The translations under genes were made by a program, and so were the position numbers. Below the pieces are notes generated by a model. That model did no database searches, was not told the origin of the DNA, and was given only the letters and a program-made list of their open reading frames with translations. From Ifrita kowaldi (lineage: Eukaryota; Chordata; Aves; Passeriformes; Cinclosomatidae), in contig VZRS01009497.1 of assembly GCA_013398055.1 (NCBI GenBank), forward strand, positions 114,078 to 178,077: a stretch of DNA of 64,000 bases. Direction: 5' to 3'. This document shows, one piece after another, positions 1 to 13,202 of this stretch; positions within the stretch are counted from its first letter, which is position 1, and each line of letters begins with the position of its first letter.

Positions 1-3000
1 TCCTGACGCAGTCATGAGCAAGTGTCACTCACCTATGGGTTAGTGATGAAGATCAGGTGACGTGCGATGCTCACAGAGCGGGGAGGAGGAAGTGACTCAA
101 CGCACAACCAATTACAAACCAGTTCTGGAAAGCCAACTTGCCGTGTGCGTCTGGGGATGTCTGCAAAATAAGTGCAGCATCTTCCCCTCTGCTACTTGTA
201 ATTCCTCTAGGCCAAAAAAGAAGAATCTGGGAAACTTGACTATAATAAACCCCATTCTTCCAAGTACCTCCAAGTTACCACAGTGCGGGTTTGACTTAAT
301 AATTCCAGTGTAACTTTTTTGATTTTATTTCGTAATAAAAGTCCACTGAACTTTTTTAATACTGTTAGTAGGCTGTTCTGGGCAGAGGGAAAAAGGCATA
401 TCCACAGTTCCCCCTGTACCAAGGAATGTCGTGGTAATCTCTTCATTAGGTTATCTGGTTGGCAGTTTATTTTGGTGAGTGTCCTCACATGTTGAGGATG
501 CTTTGGTTGATTTTTAGACATGGTCAGTAACAGCTGTTCTCCTTGGCTTGACTGCAAATGTGTAAAGGCATGATGCTGGAAAAATTAAGTCATGTAATCA
601 GGCTTTGGGAAATGAGATGGTAAAGAGAATTTGCCACAAAAGGCAGCTAGAATTGGCCAAAGGGAAAGGAGAGATGATGATTTCTAAAGGAATCTTACAG
701 CTGTGGTCATCAGGATTCAAGTGTAGCATCGATGGTAGGAAGTGCTCAAGAATACTGGGTTAAATCACATATATCCATTTCTTTCTTATTCCATCTTCAA
801 AGGATGAGGCAAACCCATCCCTTTTACTCTTTCATGGTAGATTATACCATTGTGAAGCCTTTGGGCTACTTTTAACCTCCTTTTTATTTAAAACAGGCTA
901 CTTCCTTGGGGGTATCATTTTCTTTTTGGCTTTACCTTCTCATTCTGATTAGTGTAGCAGGGTATTCTCAGATATATTCCTTATGCTAGTAATTCTGTCT
1001 GTGTCATCTGTACCTGTGATTTTTAATTCTTTAATGTTATATTTAGCATTTAGACTTAATAACTACGTCACAAGAATGTAAGTATGCCTCTCCAGTCACA
1101 CTGAACTGACTTCTGAAACTACAGAAAAAACAACTGGTTTCTGCAAATGTGATTAAAGAAAGTAAATCAGAAAAGGCACCTCTGTCATTTACGGATAACA
1201 GGCTAAATCTTGCACTCCTTCCTTAAGTCTTACTCATATGATATTCCTGCTATAATTTGACTTTGCAGCTAGTTTTGCCTGAGGCAAGACTGGATGAATG
1301 CTGAGTAATGACATCAAGATTATTTCTTGAGAAGCTAATGAGGTGTCATGTTAAGGGTATTACTTCAATTTGAGGGACAAGTACAGTTGCATTATCTAAT
1401 ACTTCCCAATGCTGAAGTTCCTGTGTTCCCATATTCTAAAAATGATTGTGTTCAACTAAGCCTAATAAAAATAAAACATTAAAGATGTTACTATGGGTAC
1501 CTACTGGCCTCAACTAAGTCCATCCCATAACTGCCTGGGGCACTGTTGCTCACATTGCTGTGGCATTGCGTGGCACAGGCACTGGTGATCTCCCGTGTTT
1601 CCTAAGGCTGAGTAAGCTGCTGTGGAGAATGCTTCCTGCTGCCATAGCTTGGTTTGGACAGAAGGGGCCCGCACTGCATGTTGCCTGGATGCCTTGGGTG
1701 AGGAGTAGGTGGATACATCGATAAAACAAGTCATCCCTGCAGCACAACCAGGTGCCATATCTATGATTCTCCTCTGCTGTGGCAGCTGAGGGGAAGCTAG
1801 GGATGACTGATGTTACCATCAGAGTGAGACTGGCATTAACTGGATTACATGGGAGCCATGCAGGGAAGGGAAGTCACTGCCTTAGAGAGCTTAACAGTGC
1901 AGACAGACAAGGCAGAGAAGGCAGGAAAATACAGCCGTTGGTACCCAAGGTGCAGGAGATATTGTCCTGCCAGTTTTGAAGGATTTATCCCCCCTGGACA
2001 GCACTTATTTTGACCTCTGTCCATGGAAAAAATTGCCAACACTTTGGGAAGAGTTTGAATCTAGAAAGGTTTGAACCAGATGATAGAATAGTTTGTAGTG
2101 GTGTCACAAGGTGAAGAATTTAGAGGTTTTGGGGTTGTTTATGTAGTAAATAGATAAAAGCTAAAAATGCCAAGATGGAGGACAGTTGTTGTTCTCCAGA
2201 GTTTCTTCTTCTTCTTCTATACCTCCATGTCTTGCAGCAGAAGTGATTTGGAATGATTGGATGAAAAATTCCGCAGTTCCTGTCCACGCAGGAGCTGGGT
2301 TTGTTGGGCATTGGCAGAAAAGTGAAAATATGTTTCGTTTCAAACTTCTATTGGGTCATTTACCTTTAAAAGGGCCAAGAATTTGCGATAAGCTCTCTTT
2401 CTCTCTTTTCCGCGCTCATCTTTTGAACTCTCAGCAGGGTGCTGTGTCCAGCACTCTGTTTCTCTGATAACGCTAATTCAAACAACTATCTGAAGCAACC
2501 AACAAGAGGCCTCCTCTCGTCTTTTCAACTCTCTGGCCAGGACTCTCGGGTCTCCCTCCCTGCGTGGGAGTCCCGCATACAGCCTCTGTTTTTCTGTATT
2601 TTTCTAGCTGATGAAATGATGCTGAATCTGGTCAGATCAATCTGACCTAGGTAACAAAGGCTGTCAGTAGCAACAACACTAGCAAGTAAAATTCAGGTTG
2701 TCCAGATCCCATTACGGCATCTCGATCCAGCTAGATGTACACACAAAGAGCTCGTGCACTTGGGACAGGACCTGCAATGGACTTGTGGTGCAGCTGTGTC
2801 CCTTCTCTTCACTGGGAAACATGCTGGGCCAAAAAGCAGGAGCACTGCAAGCCACCAGCTGTCCTTGGGAACTTTCCTGCCTGTTACATAGTGCCTGTGG
2901 GAGTACTGCTGCTGTGGTGTTCCCAGGTGGATGGCTGCCGTACGTAACCACTTTGAATAGCACTGAAACCACAGCGGCCTTATGGAGGAGGGCTGTGTCT

Positions 3001-6000
3001 GAAGAGCTCTTATTCCTAATGCACTCGGGGGTGTTGTGTAGCTATGGAGCCTCGGAGGGAGAGAATTAAAGCTGTATTGAGGACCAGAAAGACTGACAAC
3101 AAAATAAAGCCATGTTACGTCTATGGCATTAGAGACAAGAATGAGTTTCGGGGCAAGACTGGAAGCACTGGATTTTGAGGAGTTCCTGGTCCTCAGACTC
3201 TACGCTATCTCATGGGTCTGAGGTGGATGGTGACAATACTTCCTGCCATAGTACAGTGATGGGTCTCGTTGTGCCTACCTGGAAAAGAAAACTTAAATTT
3301 GTTGCTTTTGAGCTAAACTCTTCACATATCTTAGTTATGTTAATTTTCACTCTACTTCTGGTTTAGTTTTTAAACTTGGAAAATCAAAATATCTAAATGC
3401 TTGAAGGCACACTGATTTCAAATCAGGTGTGCATATATACAAAATGTGTTGTCTTCTGGACTAAGCTAGTTTATTCCAGGCAATGGAACGACTTAGGATG
3501 TATATTCCTGTAGTTCATAGTGAGATTAATCCAGCACAACATGAAAATAGCCTAAGAAAATGATTGGAGGTATAACTCAGGGCACATTTTGAAACTGTTC
3601 ATTTGATCTTTTGACAAAGCACAGAAATAAAAATGTAGCTTATTTTCTTAAATTCTGAAATATACTGTCCAGTGCTGCTACTATGGTTTTTGAACAACAT
3701 TTAGCATGGTTAATTTCAGGATGTTTTTTTCCTACTGTTACATTAGTACCAGCAGAAATTGTCATGAATAAAAATGAAATCTGAAACAGTATTTTTCTTA
3801 ACTTTGCATGTGTTATCTTCGAGGGCAATATTTGTCCTCTAGGAGCATAAGTCTGGAGATTTCTGAAGCTTTTCTCATCTTGAACTCAGCAGACAGGGAC
3901 ACTCATGGGCATTCTATATAGAGACCAAGGACAAACATTTCACCTAGGTGTTTGCTGCACAGCATTTCTTGTGTTAGGTCTTGATAACTTGTTGAGATTG
4001 AATGGAACAAAATATCTTCGATGATGAATTTTTGTACAGTTGAGCAGATGTGGCCTCTGGGCTGTATTGGTTGACTCATTTTCATTTAAAATACACAGTT
4101 TTGCCAGCTGGAAACTGCCAGCTGTTTTACACATATATGAGTTCAGGGATTTTGTGCTATGCATTGTTGAGTTTGGTGCAGCAGCATTTCTGTTTGAAAT
4201 GTTTTTATAGTCATAGGACTTAACAGCCTTATATAGCCCTATTCACCTCAGAGGTTTTATTGTTAGAAGTTTAAAAAGTGGTCCCCAGCCAATGTTTCCT
4301 TGAGTTTAGAAATGTTCAGGTTTGGACTGTGTGCTTTTGATTGCTTCATACTGCCTTCATTTAAAATTTTGATGACCTGTAGAATCATTGGAACAACTCC
4401 TAAGGATATTGTAGATGCTCTCATCACCTGGGGGTCTGTTTTAATCACCGCCAGATTTTTCAAAAATATGTGCTGTAATCTGAAGAGAACTCATGGCTCT
4501 CATAAAATTGGTAGATCAGGTTCTACAACCTGTGTTATGAAAGGGTTCAAGCCAGCTGGTTGTCACAGCATGTGTCTCACTGTCTTAAAAAAGACACAAA
4601 TCTGCGAGTTGACCCAGTTTTCCTTTCAGTGCATCTCCTGTGCAACAGAAAGCTTGTAGTGTTTACTGCTGCCAGAGTACCAGAAATCTGAATTGTGTTT
4701 GGCAGTGAGAAGCATAAAAGTAGTTCTGCTGCAGTAGGTACTTTAAAAAGTATTACCAGACTCTCCTAAACAGATGACAGGGGAATAACTTTTGCCATTC
4801 CAATATACAGCAGAGTAACTGAACTTGGCTGTTGCAAAACAGAGATTCATCTGCATGAGTAAACTTTAAAACTGATGGGCTGCCTCTGATGCTTCCAGAC
4901 TTTATTCTCATGCTAAATTCAAAGTGACTTCTGCCTGTGTGACTGTAGAGAGCAGTGTTTCCAACATTACTGAATGGCTTGTAGCCTGAATGATTAAGGT
5001 GAGAAAGGGGAAGAGAGCTGGTCTGGGACTAGACTAGCTGTTCAGCTACTGCAGTGCAGTCTGCACTAGATTTCTGGGCTAGAATTTCCCTACTGAATCC
5101 CTCTTTATTAATCCCTAAGCCTTTTAATTAGGTCTTGTGTGGAAAGGAGCAAAAACTGGATAGAGAAGTCATTTAACTTTCTCTTGATCCATGCCATTCT
5201 TAGCAGAATAATTTTCATTTTCAGCAGGAAGCTCTTTGAACCAGGCTATTATTCTGCCATAACCTGTCTATAGTGCTTCCACATGTGCACTGCTTTCTCC
5301 ACACCATTCAGTGCAATTGTCCCTAGGTAGTCTGTTGTCCTTTTTTACCCAAAACCACTGAAGTCAGTAACCACCTTTGCAGTGGGCTTTGAATGTTAAC
5401 CTTAGATAGACAAATAGGGAAGTATTTGCATTACCACAAGTAATGACATCTTACCTTATTACATTTTTGTGTTATTAAATTTAATGCCCTACTCCTGTTA
5501 TGTAAATGTTAATGTTATTATGCTAGTAAGTTTATTAGCTTGTAATATGCATGCCATACCCTCTGAAGTTTTTCCATAGAGCTTAATGGGACCATTCGAT
5601 CTCAGAAGGACTGAGGAAAACTACTTTTCCGTGGGTTACTTATCATCTGGGTAAATGTAACTGGGAAAGTAAGAAGGAAAAATTTTATTATCAAGTCCTA
5701 GAACTTTCTTTTGTAAAATATAGAATTGAGTCTCATGATTTACAGCCTTTTTATACTTTTCCAATCCTGGGCTAATGTAATATTCTTTTCTACATGTTTT
5801 GTGATGCAGGTCTTGCAGTCCTGGGTCAGTGGTAATAGGAGCTGAATCAGCTGCTGACTATGGAAATAGCTGCTTCACTTTCATGGGCACTATGTTTACA
5901 TTTTGCATTAGTTGGGGTTTTGGACCATTATTTGTAAATTTTAAAACTGGGAGTCAAGACAGGTTTGCAGGTATAACTTCTGTAATTTACTGATCACACA

Positions 6001-9000
6001 GCCAACATGCAGGGTGTGTTTCTCCAAGCAGTGCATAAGAATCCGCACTGTGGTTCGGTTGCCTTTCAGCTGGAGAAGCAAGAATTAACATGTTCACCCC
6101 TTGTCTTAGCTGCATGCAGGGATAAAGGCCTTCATCCTACCCTGAAAGTACACAAGAGGAGTAAATTCAGCTTGTGCAGTTGCAACCATTTCCAGTGAAA
6201 TATTCGGCAAATTCTAAGCTTTTATTTTCCTTTAATGTGCATAAATTCAGGCTGCCAAACTGCAGTAAGCAAGCCTGGGAAAATATGTACCTTCACCCAG
6301 ATTAACCACACAGAGTTAACTACTTGGGTTACAGAAGAAAGTGACTCATCTACAGATGACAATGGATTGAAAGAAGGGGGGAAAAATGCCCTAAGTTTCA
6401 TTCCCCCTTCCTCTATACTGATGAGGAGACACTTGAGGGAGTAATGCAAACACAGAGCTGGAAGAGAAGCTGTGTGTCAGAGTCCAGGTCTGCTACGGTG
6501 AGGAATGAAGGTCATGTAATCCCTTCCAGAATCTGCTGAATCTTGAGTTAAAACTAGATTGATGTCTGAGGGAGGGAGCCACTTGGTCCCTTTATTTCTT
6601 TTGGAAAAAATACTTTTGCTAATTTACCTTATGCCAATGTGATCTCCTCTCTCTTTAGAGTTTCCACATTGACAAGAGCAATCTTATCCACATATGGATT
6701 TTATTTTGCTATTTGAAGGCAGATAATTCTAAAATTGCTCCTATGCTCAGTTTGGAATTTACTGGATAATTATGGATAATTATGCTGCCAATAATTCAGC
6801 AGCGGGGTCTTCCACAAATCTGTAATCAAGCACAAGAAATTGTGGATATGTGGGGAAAGCAACCTTAGTAACAGCTCTCTTGTGGTAAAGTGCTTTCAAC
6901 TAAACAATACCAGACAGTGACACTTTAAACGTTTGAAAACATCACTAAATTGAAAAACATACTGAGAAAACATGACAAATGTGAGTGTGTTTGCATTTTT
7001 TCTGGGACAAACATAGGGCAGGTGATTTTGAATCGTAGTTCCAGCCTGGCAAAGGAAGCTGATGCAGTAACAATGGGCACCAATGACAAAGGAAAAAGAC
7101 TGTTATCTTTGTCCCCATGAGATGGCACCCTGAACCAGCAGTGCACACGGGGATGGGTTCAAAGTTGGGTTTTTTTCTTGTAAGGAATGGATCCCACGTG
7201 TTCTGTTGAGAAGTTATTAATCTAAAGCATTGCCTCTCTGCTTTTGTTTCATGTAAGTTGATCTTTGTACAGTTTCAGAGAAACGTGTCAGTGTTTTTAG
7301 TCTGGTTTACATATATCAATTTCCCCTTGTATTTTGAATTCCTAGTTACACTGCAAGGCTATTCCAAGTAGTCAGTCAAATCTATGTCTTTATTAAGCTG
7401 ATTTACACTAAGCATTATGCCTAGTGCTAAGTGTTGGGAGCAACACCTTTAGGAAAAATAGTCAAATCTTCAACAACCTGATCCCATCACATGAAAAGAT
7501 TAAAGCCTTTGTTCTCACTGAAATCTGTCAGCTGTTTGTTTGCCTATTCCAATTTTTTTTTCCCCAATGAAACATATACCTGAGTCCAGAAGAGCCTCAC
7601 CAAAAAAAACCCCAAAACCCCAAAAAAACCCAAACCAAACCAAAACCAACCAAACAAAAAAACCCCAAAAAACCCAGCACAAAACTGAGCACATTAAAGT
7701 ATGAGAAATTAATTTCCTGTCTGTTATTAGAAGTAATAAGTGGTGAGTAATACTTCTACGTCAGCAGAGATGTCTGAAGAAAACTATTTTGCTGCCATAC
7801 GTGTTGGTTCAGTGGGTTGCTGTGTGACACCGTCCTTTACACGTATTGGTGCAGATGCCTTGGGAGGGAAAAAAAAAAGGCAGCTTGTTGCTGTTCAGTT
7901 TATGTCTCTCTCAGTGGAACCATGCAGTAATGCTTTGTTATTGTAAGTGTTATTTTAATTTCAAATTAGCTTGTGGTTGATGTGCCCTTTACTAGCATTT
8001 CTTATGAAATGAAAAATACTTTGGCTATGGTTTATTCCTGTTATTAAATAGTAATATAGATCCATGCTATGTGAAAACTATGAAAAGTTCTGCTGTGTGT
8101 ACCTGTTTACAGACACTGCAGTCTTTCTTACCCTTTGAATATTTCTAATTGTGTTAAAGTTGTAGGCCACTAAAACAAAACAAAAGTGTACAAATAACCT
8201 CCTATCACTGGTTTCCTTGCAAGATTCAAAGCTTATTGTGAAAGCTGTAACTCTATTAGAAGATCTTTTATGACTGACAGTGTAGAAAGAGTGCACCAGT
8301 TTTGTTCTATTCATTGTTCAGTCCCACTTGTAGATGATTTCCTATGTGGTCATCTGAATACAGCAGCATTAATTGGAATCAGACATGCACTAAGAGTTAG
8401 TGATTAGGGGGGAGGAAAAATAGGGACTAGAGTGGATACTTTGAGCCTCTGAAATAATTGAAAGAGTTCTTCATGCTCTATTGAGCAGTAAGAGTATTCC
8501 CTCCCCACAAACGAGCTTGTTTGAAGAGTGAGGAGAAGGCAGCTGGTGATTTTTCCTTTCCAGCAGCATGTAGGAACAGCGTTCCTAGGAGGGAGTGGCA
8601 GGGAGAGCCAGGGAGTGGGGACTGAGAGCAGGCTGAGTAACAGGAGAGTCACCTGGTGGGTTGCATCCCTTCTGCAACGAAGTGTGTCTGGCATGCCAGT
8701 TCAGAGATGCAGACACACAAGTGTAACTGCTGGATCCTAGCATCCAGCAACGTCTTTGGATTTTCCCTTGAGACCTGGAAGAGTGAGGACAGCAGCTCAT
8801 TTATTACTTTGCCAGTAGACTGTAACTTGTCTGTGTTAAAAGGCTTCACAAAGATCCAAAGTGTTCCATGTCACATCCCCATTGTTTCTACCTTATCCTT
8901 TTACCTTATTCTTTTAGCCAATTTTTGGTAATATCATGGTAGGAGGTGTCCAGTTCACAGGGGCCTTAAAAATAGTTTTGATTTTTTCATAAGGAAAAAT

Positions 9001-11400
9001 CCCGTTATTGGTTCTGGATTTTTTTAATGTGGTGGTAGAAAGCCAGGTCATAACAGGTGTGAGCTGAAAATGCTTCGAGATTAAACTGAACAGAACTAAT
9101 TTAGTGAAAGGCAAATGAAGGACATGGGGAAGCTCATGCAAGTAGTTGTTATGCAGTCAGACTGAGGAAGAGTGTTCCTGGACACAGGGACAACTGCGTC
9201 ACTTCTCGTCCTGTGCAAACTTCAACCATAAACACCTTCTTACTTTTCAAGTCAGCATCTTCTGCTTTTACACGTCTTCCTTGTTTGGCTGTAAGTAAGA
9301 TCCAGTTGTATGCCAGCAATCCCCATAAATCTCAATAAATAGCTAGCAGGAAGTCACAGTTATTTTAACACTGCCTCTGAGAGCAAGTGAGTCCAAGCTG
9401 TCCATTCTCAGGGGAAGCACGACTGCCCTGTGAGTCACTCAGTTACCAGAGCCAGTGTGGACTTCTTCACTTGAAGCATAACAAGTGCAGCAGTAATTAC
9501 TAGTTTCGTGGCACCATGATCAGAATTAATTAATTTTTCAGCAGTAAGTAGGTCACACTGAAGGATTCTGTACTGCTACATAGTGCCAGATCTCAGCCAT
9601 CACAGAGCAGTTACCCAGTGAAGTGATGTTTACACACCTCCATCTTTTCATCAAGGGAAAGGCAGAGCCCTTTCCCACTGTCCAGCCTTTTGAGGCACAT
9701 ACTTCTATCTGTATTTCCCGCCTATGAGCAGGAAGGAAGTGGATCTGGTGAGTTGTGCTGTCTCTATGAAGGCACTCTGCCCGTTGTCCACCTCTCTGGA
9801 GCTTATCCAGAAGCTCCTGAGCCACTCCACAGTGACCATACTCGTTAGATCTGGGTCTGAAAAAAGGTTCACTTCTGCAGAGATGGCAACACTTGGCTTT
9901 AGATTACCTGCAGACATCTGAGAAGAGTCTGGCAGCCAACATTCTTGTGTACTTACATAAACATTTCTCTTACAGAAGGCTTAATTAGATAAATAACAAT
10001 GATGTCCCAGATGGCACAGTTTAGCTAGCTGGCCTGTATCTTATTTTAATTGCCTAAACGTACCCACACCCTGTCTTTGTTATGAATTCAGTTATGGAAA
10101 AGGATATGAATTTTAAATTTGCTGTCTGGCAATGATGGAAGGTGAACTCCATCTGCATCACAGCAAAAAAAAAAAAAATTCATTTGGGTAATAAGAGCTT
10201 AGGAACCTTTTGGATGGAAACATGGGTAGGACCTGATCTGGATGCTGTGGTGTGGCCTGATTTATGCTCAAAGCAACACAGAAACATGTCGTTCCAGAAG
10301 GAGATACCATCTCCCCAGTTCCCACTGTCACCAAGGAAGTACTGTGTTGGTGAAAATGCATCCTTTGGTGTCCTACTCCTTTCATTTGGGCAGCTGGGCA
10401 CACCAGCACTTCAAACCTGAAAGTAAATTCAATTATCTTGCTTATGCCTTTCGTAGTCTAAAAATATGCAGGGCCACCTGGGGTTACTCAGGTGTGAACC
10501 TGAGCTGTCCCTGTGGTGTGGGGCAGTTTCCTCGTGGGGACTGAGGGGCAGCCATGGCCTCCCAGAGGGTACTTGCTGGTGTTGTCTGCTGTGGGCAGCT
10601 TGGCTGCCCAGCCAGGGAATTGTGTGGAGCAGGGGTAGGACACCTCTTTCTTGGTAAGGACTGCATACTTCTTTCAAATTATAGAAAACAGACCTGGTGG
10701 GCTGCACTGGCATCTCTCCCTCTCCCTTCCTTTTCCCACCCTGTCATGTTCATTGGTACTAATGTGGGCTGTATTACATGAACCCAGGGATGCCCATTCT
10801 GGAAGTGAAGGAGTGGGATTTTCTGTTCCCCTACCACCTCTGGGGACAGCTGGCAGCAGGGAAGGCTGCTTCCCTGCAGAGAACCTGGCTGCTTATGGGA
10901 GGGAGCTTTGCTTTACAGCAACAAGATGATGTTTTCCTTTGAGCATTAACTCCAGTTTGACCTTGGGCTTTTTAGGCAGCCAAACACATACATATGCCTC
11001 TTAGGCAGAGTTAAGATACTGTCTTAATGCATATGCAGATGCAAAGTGCCCAGCCACACACTTCTACGTGCTTTGGTTGTCTTCTGGGTCTCTTTTTCAC
11101 AATTACAATTTTTCTGCAAATAGCGGTAATCCCAATTGGAGTTTCTTGGAGTGCTGATTTTGCTGAGAAGGTCTTTTAATTGCTCATCAACTGCTGCATT
11201 CTCTCCTTCATAGCCTTCGTTCATTCTTGTCTGGTGCCTTTTGTACTGTGCTTGCTGAAGGCAACACACAGGGCTGCTCTTTCCTGCCAGAGCTTGTTGT
11301 TGTCTTCAGTGGCTGGGCAGGCAAAGACAACTCTGGTGTGAATCATTTTGCTCCTCCAATGTAGGAGTTGCCACGAAGAATGATTAAGGGAGGGGAAAAA
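1..11400. other. Intergenic, no recognised gene
   Basis: Many short open frames, none with recognisable protein similarity or splice structure. No exon of VPS4B, the expected upstream neighbour in mammals, was recognised. It holds the A/C-rich repeat at 7599-7677 and otherwise looks like unique AT-rich DNA, with a GC-richer patch around 10.5-10.9 kb. Confidence 0.6.
7599..7677 (+). repeat. A/C-rich (AAACC)-like simple repeat
   Basis: About 80 bp of A and C only (no G or T), irregular AAACC/AAACCCC units. Single-strand C/A composition is absolute over the run. Confidence 0.93.
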
Positions 11401-13201
11401 AAAAGCGAGAGTGAGAGGGAGTGTGTGTGTGTGTGCACAAATTGAGGTTGGGAAAGTGGGAGTGGTGTCAATGAGTAGGCAAGTAACAGAGTCTTCTGCT
11501 CAGCAAGGTTTCAGCACGGGCAGCTGGTTCTTCGTGCTGTGCTCAGTTCATTGATTCGCTTACCAGGATTATAGCCTTGCAAAGTGAGTACAGCTTTTTT
11601 CCTTCTCTGATACTTTAATTTATGCCGAGCTGATAGTTAACAAATCTTGGCTGTGAAACATAATTGCATGGAGGGAGTGGGATAAGGAAATTTGTACAGA
11701 AAACGTACATATGGAATTGAAGAAGCTTTTTTTGCCTTCCCAAATGACAGTGTTTTGGTTTCATTTCAAAAGTGCTGCAATTGCTATGCTAGGTTTCTTT
11801 CTCCCTGGAAACATTCATTGGAAGCAGTGAGTAAGATCTGGCAGGTGAGACAGCACGGGCATTAGGAATTATTAAAATATCGTGGTTTATTGCAAATGGC
11901 TATTCCCATATCAGAAAAAGCGGGTTGTGTATGATGCCATGAAAACCGCCCATGTGCCAAAGGAGGATTTAGGTTGGTTTGTAAGGCTCTGTTAGAGAGG
12001 CATATTCCTCTCCTTTTCTGCAGAGGTGTGTGCGCTCTGCTCTGTTTGCTCCAAGTTATTAACCAAGTGGCTAATCTGCACTCATTTAAAGTGAAGGACA
12101 GGAACTTAGGCCTAGTAATTACAAATTTATTTTCAGTGCGACCATTTAGTTTGAACAGTTCATTGGCTATTGAAGTACAACAAAGCCTATTGCAATGGCT
12201 TGTTTCACTTTCCTTCCTGGAGTGACTTTCTTGCTGTGTTGCTGACAGTGCGTTTTCCTCAACCATATGGGATGCTCTGGTCCCACATCAGTCTGATGTC
12301 TTGCATTCCTCAATGTCTGTTCAGAGGAAATTGCGTCCTTGTTTTTTTATCCAGGTAGTTTGCCAGGTGAAGAGTTGTCATTTCTGTAGAAGAAGAAAAG
12401 ACTCACAGAAATCTTTTATTTCCTTTATATCTTGTGTTTGCTGAGTAAGAGTTGAAGTGGGGTCATGTTAAACACTTGATCTAGTTTCAATATTAATGCC
12501 TCACTTGTGAAATTTGCTTGTGGCTTGTTTCATATAATTTGTCCTTTTGGAATTTTGCTTGGACTGGAGAGACTGCAGTGCTGGCACTCAGTTCCTGAGA
12601 TATAAACCAAATATACCCCCCAGCACTGAATGGCCAGCATTGTCTGTGCTTTATCTGCCACAGGTGTCTTCTCCTGGAAGGACTGCTTAACCAAGACAAG
12701 AATAAAATAAATACTTGCTCTGCTTTATTGGATCATTCCTCCCATACAGCTAGCTTGGCTTGTCAGACATTTCCATTCAGATGTTGCTATTCTTGTGATT
12801 ATGATTTTAAATATAAGTTACATTTAGTAAACAAAGCCTCCCTGTTGTTTTTTTTTTTTTTTTGTTGGGGGGCGGGCTTGTTGTAGTTCTTGCTGCATCC
12901 AAGAGTGACTGAGCAAAAATGGTGTCTTATACCAATAAAAAAGTTTAAATCAGGTTTTTCTGAACTGGTTTGGTAGCCTTTCAGGTCCCTTCTGTATCTG
13001 GAAATGTTTCTTTCATGCTGTGACGGTCACAGTTTTAAATAAAGCTGGGTGGATCGCAAGCTCCAAGTGCTTAGAAGATGCCCCAGTGCTGCGGGCCTTT
13101 CTGGAAATGCTGACATCCTGCTTTCCTGGGAAAGGAGGGACCCAACAAGAATCCATGCAGCAGGCCTTTTTAAAATTTCGTTTTCACTTTTTTGACTCCT
13201 C
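11400..13201. other. Intergenic, possible SERPINB5 5' region
   Basis: Contains a short (GT)n run near 11420, a T16 run near 12850, and a possible donor (AAA|GTGAGT) at 11583/11584. No coding sequence recognised. Confidence 0.4.
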
Positions 13202-13202
13202 N
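13202..13202. other. Single-N gap, left edge of duplicated block
   Basis: N immediately before copy 1 of the 2.4-kb block; it marks a contig join rather than a base-call error. Confidence 0.8.

Noticed and set aside
1..11000. VPS4B or other upstream syntenic neighbour
   Set aside because: No AAA ATPase motifs (GPPGTGKS, IFIDEIDS) or other recognisable exons in either strand's frames.
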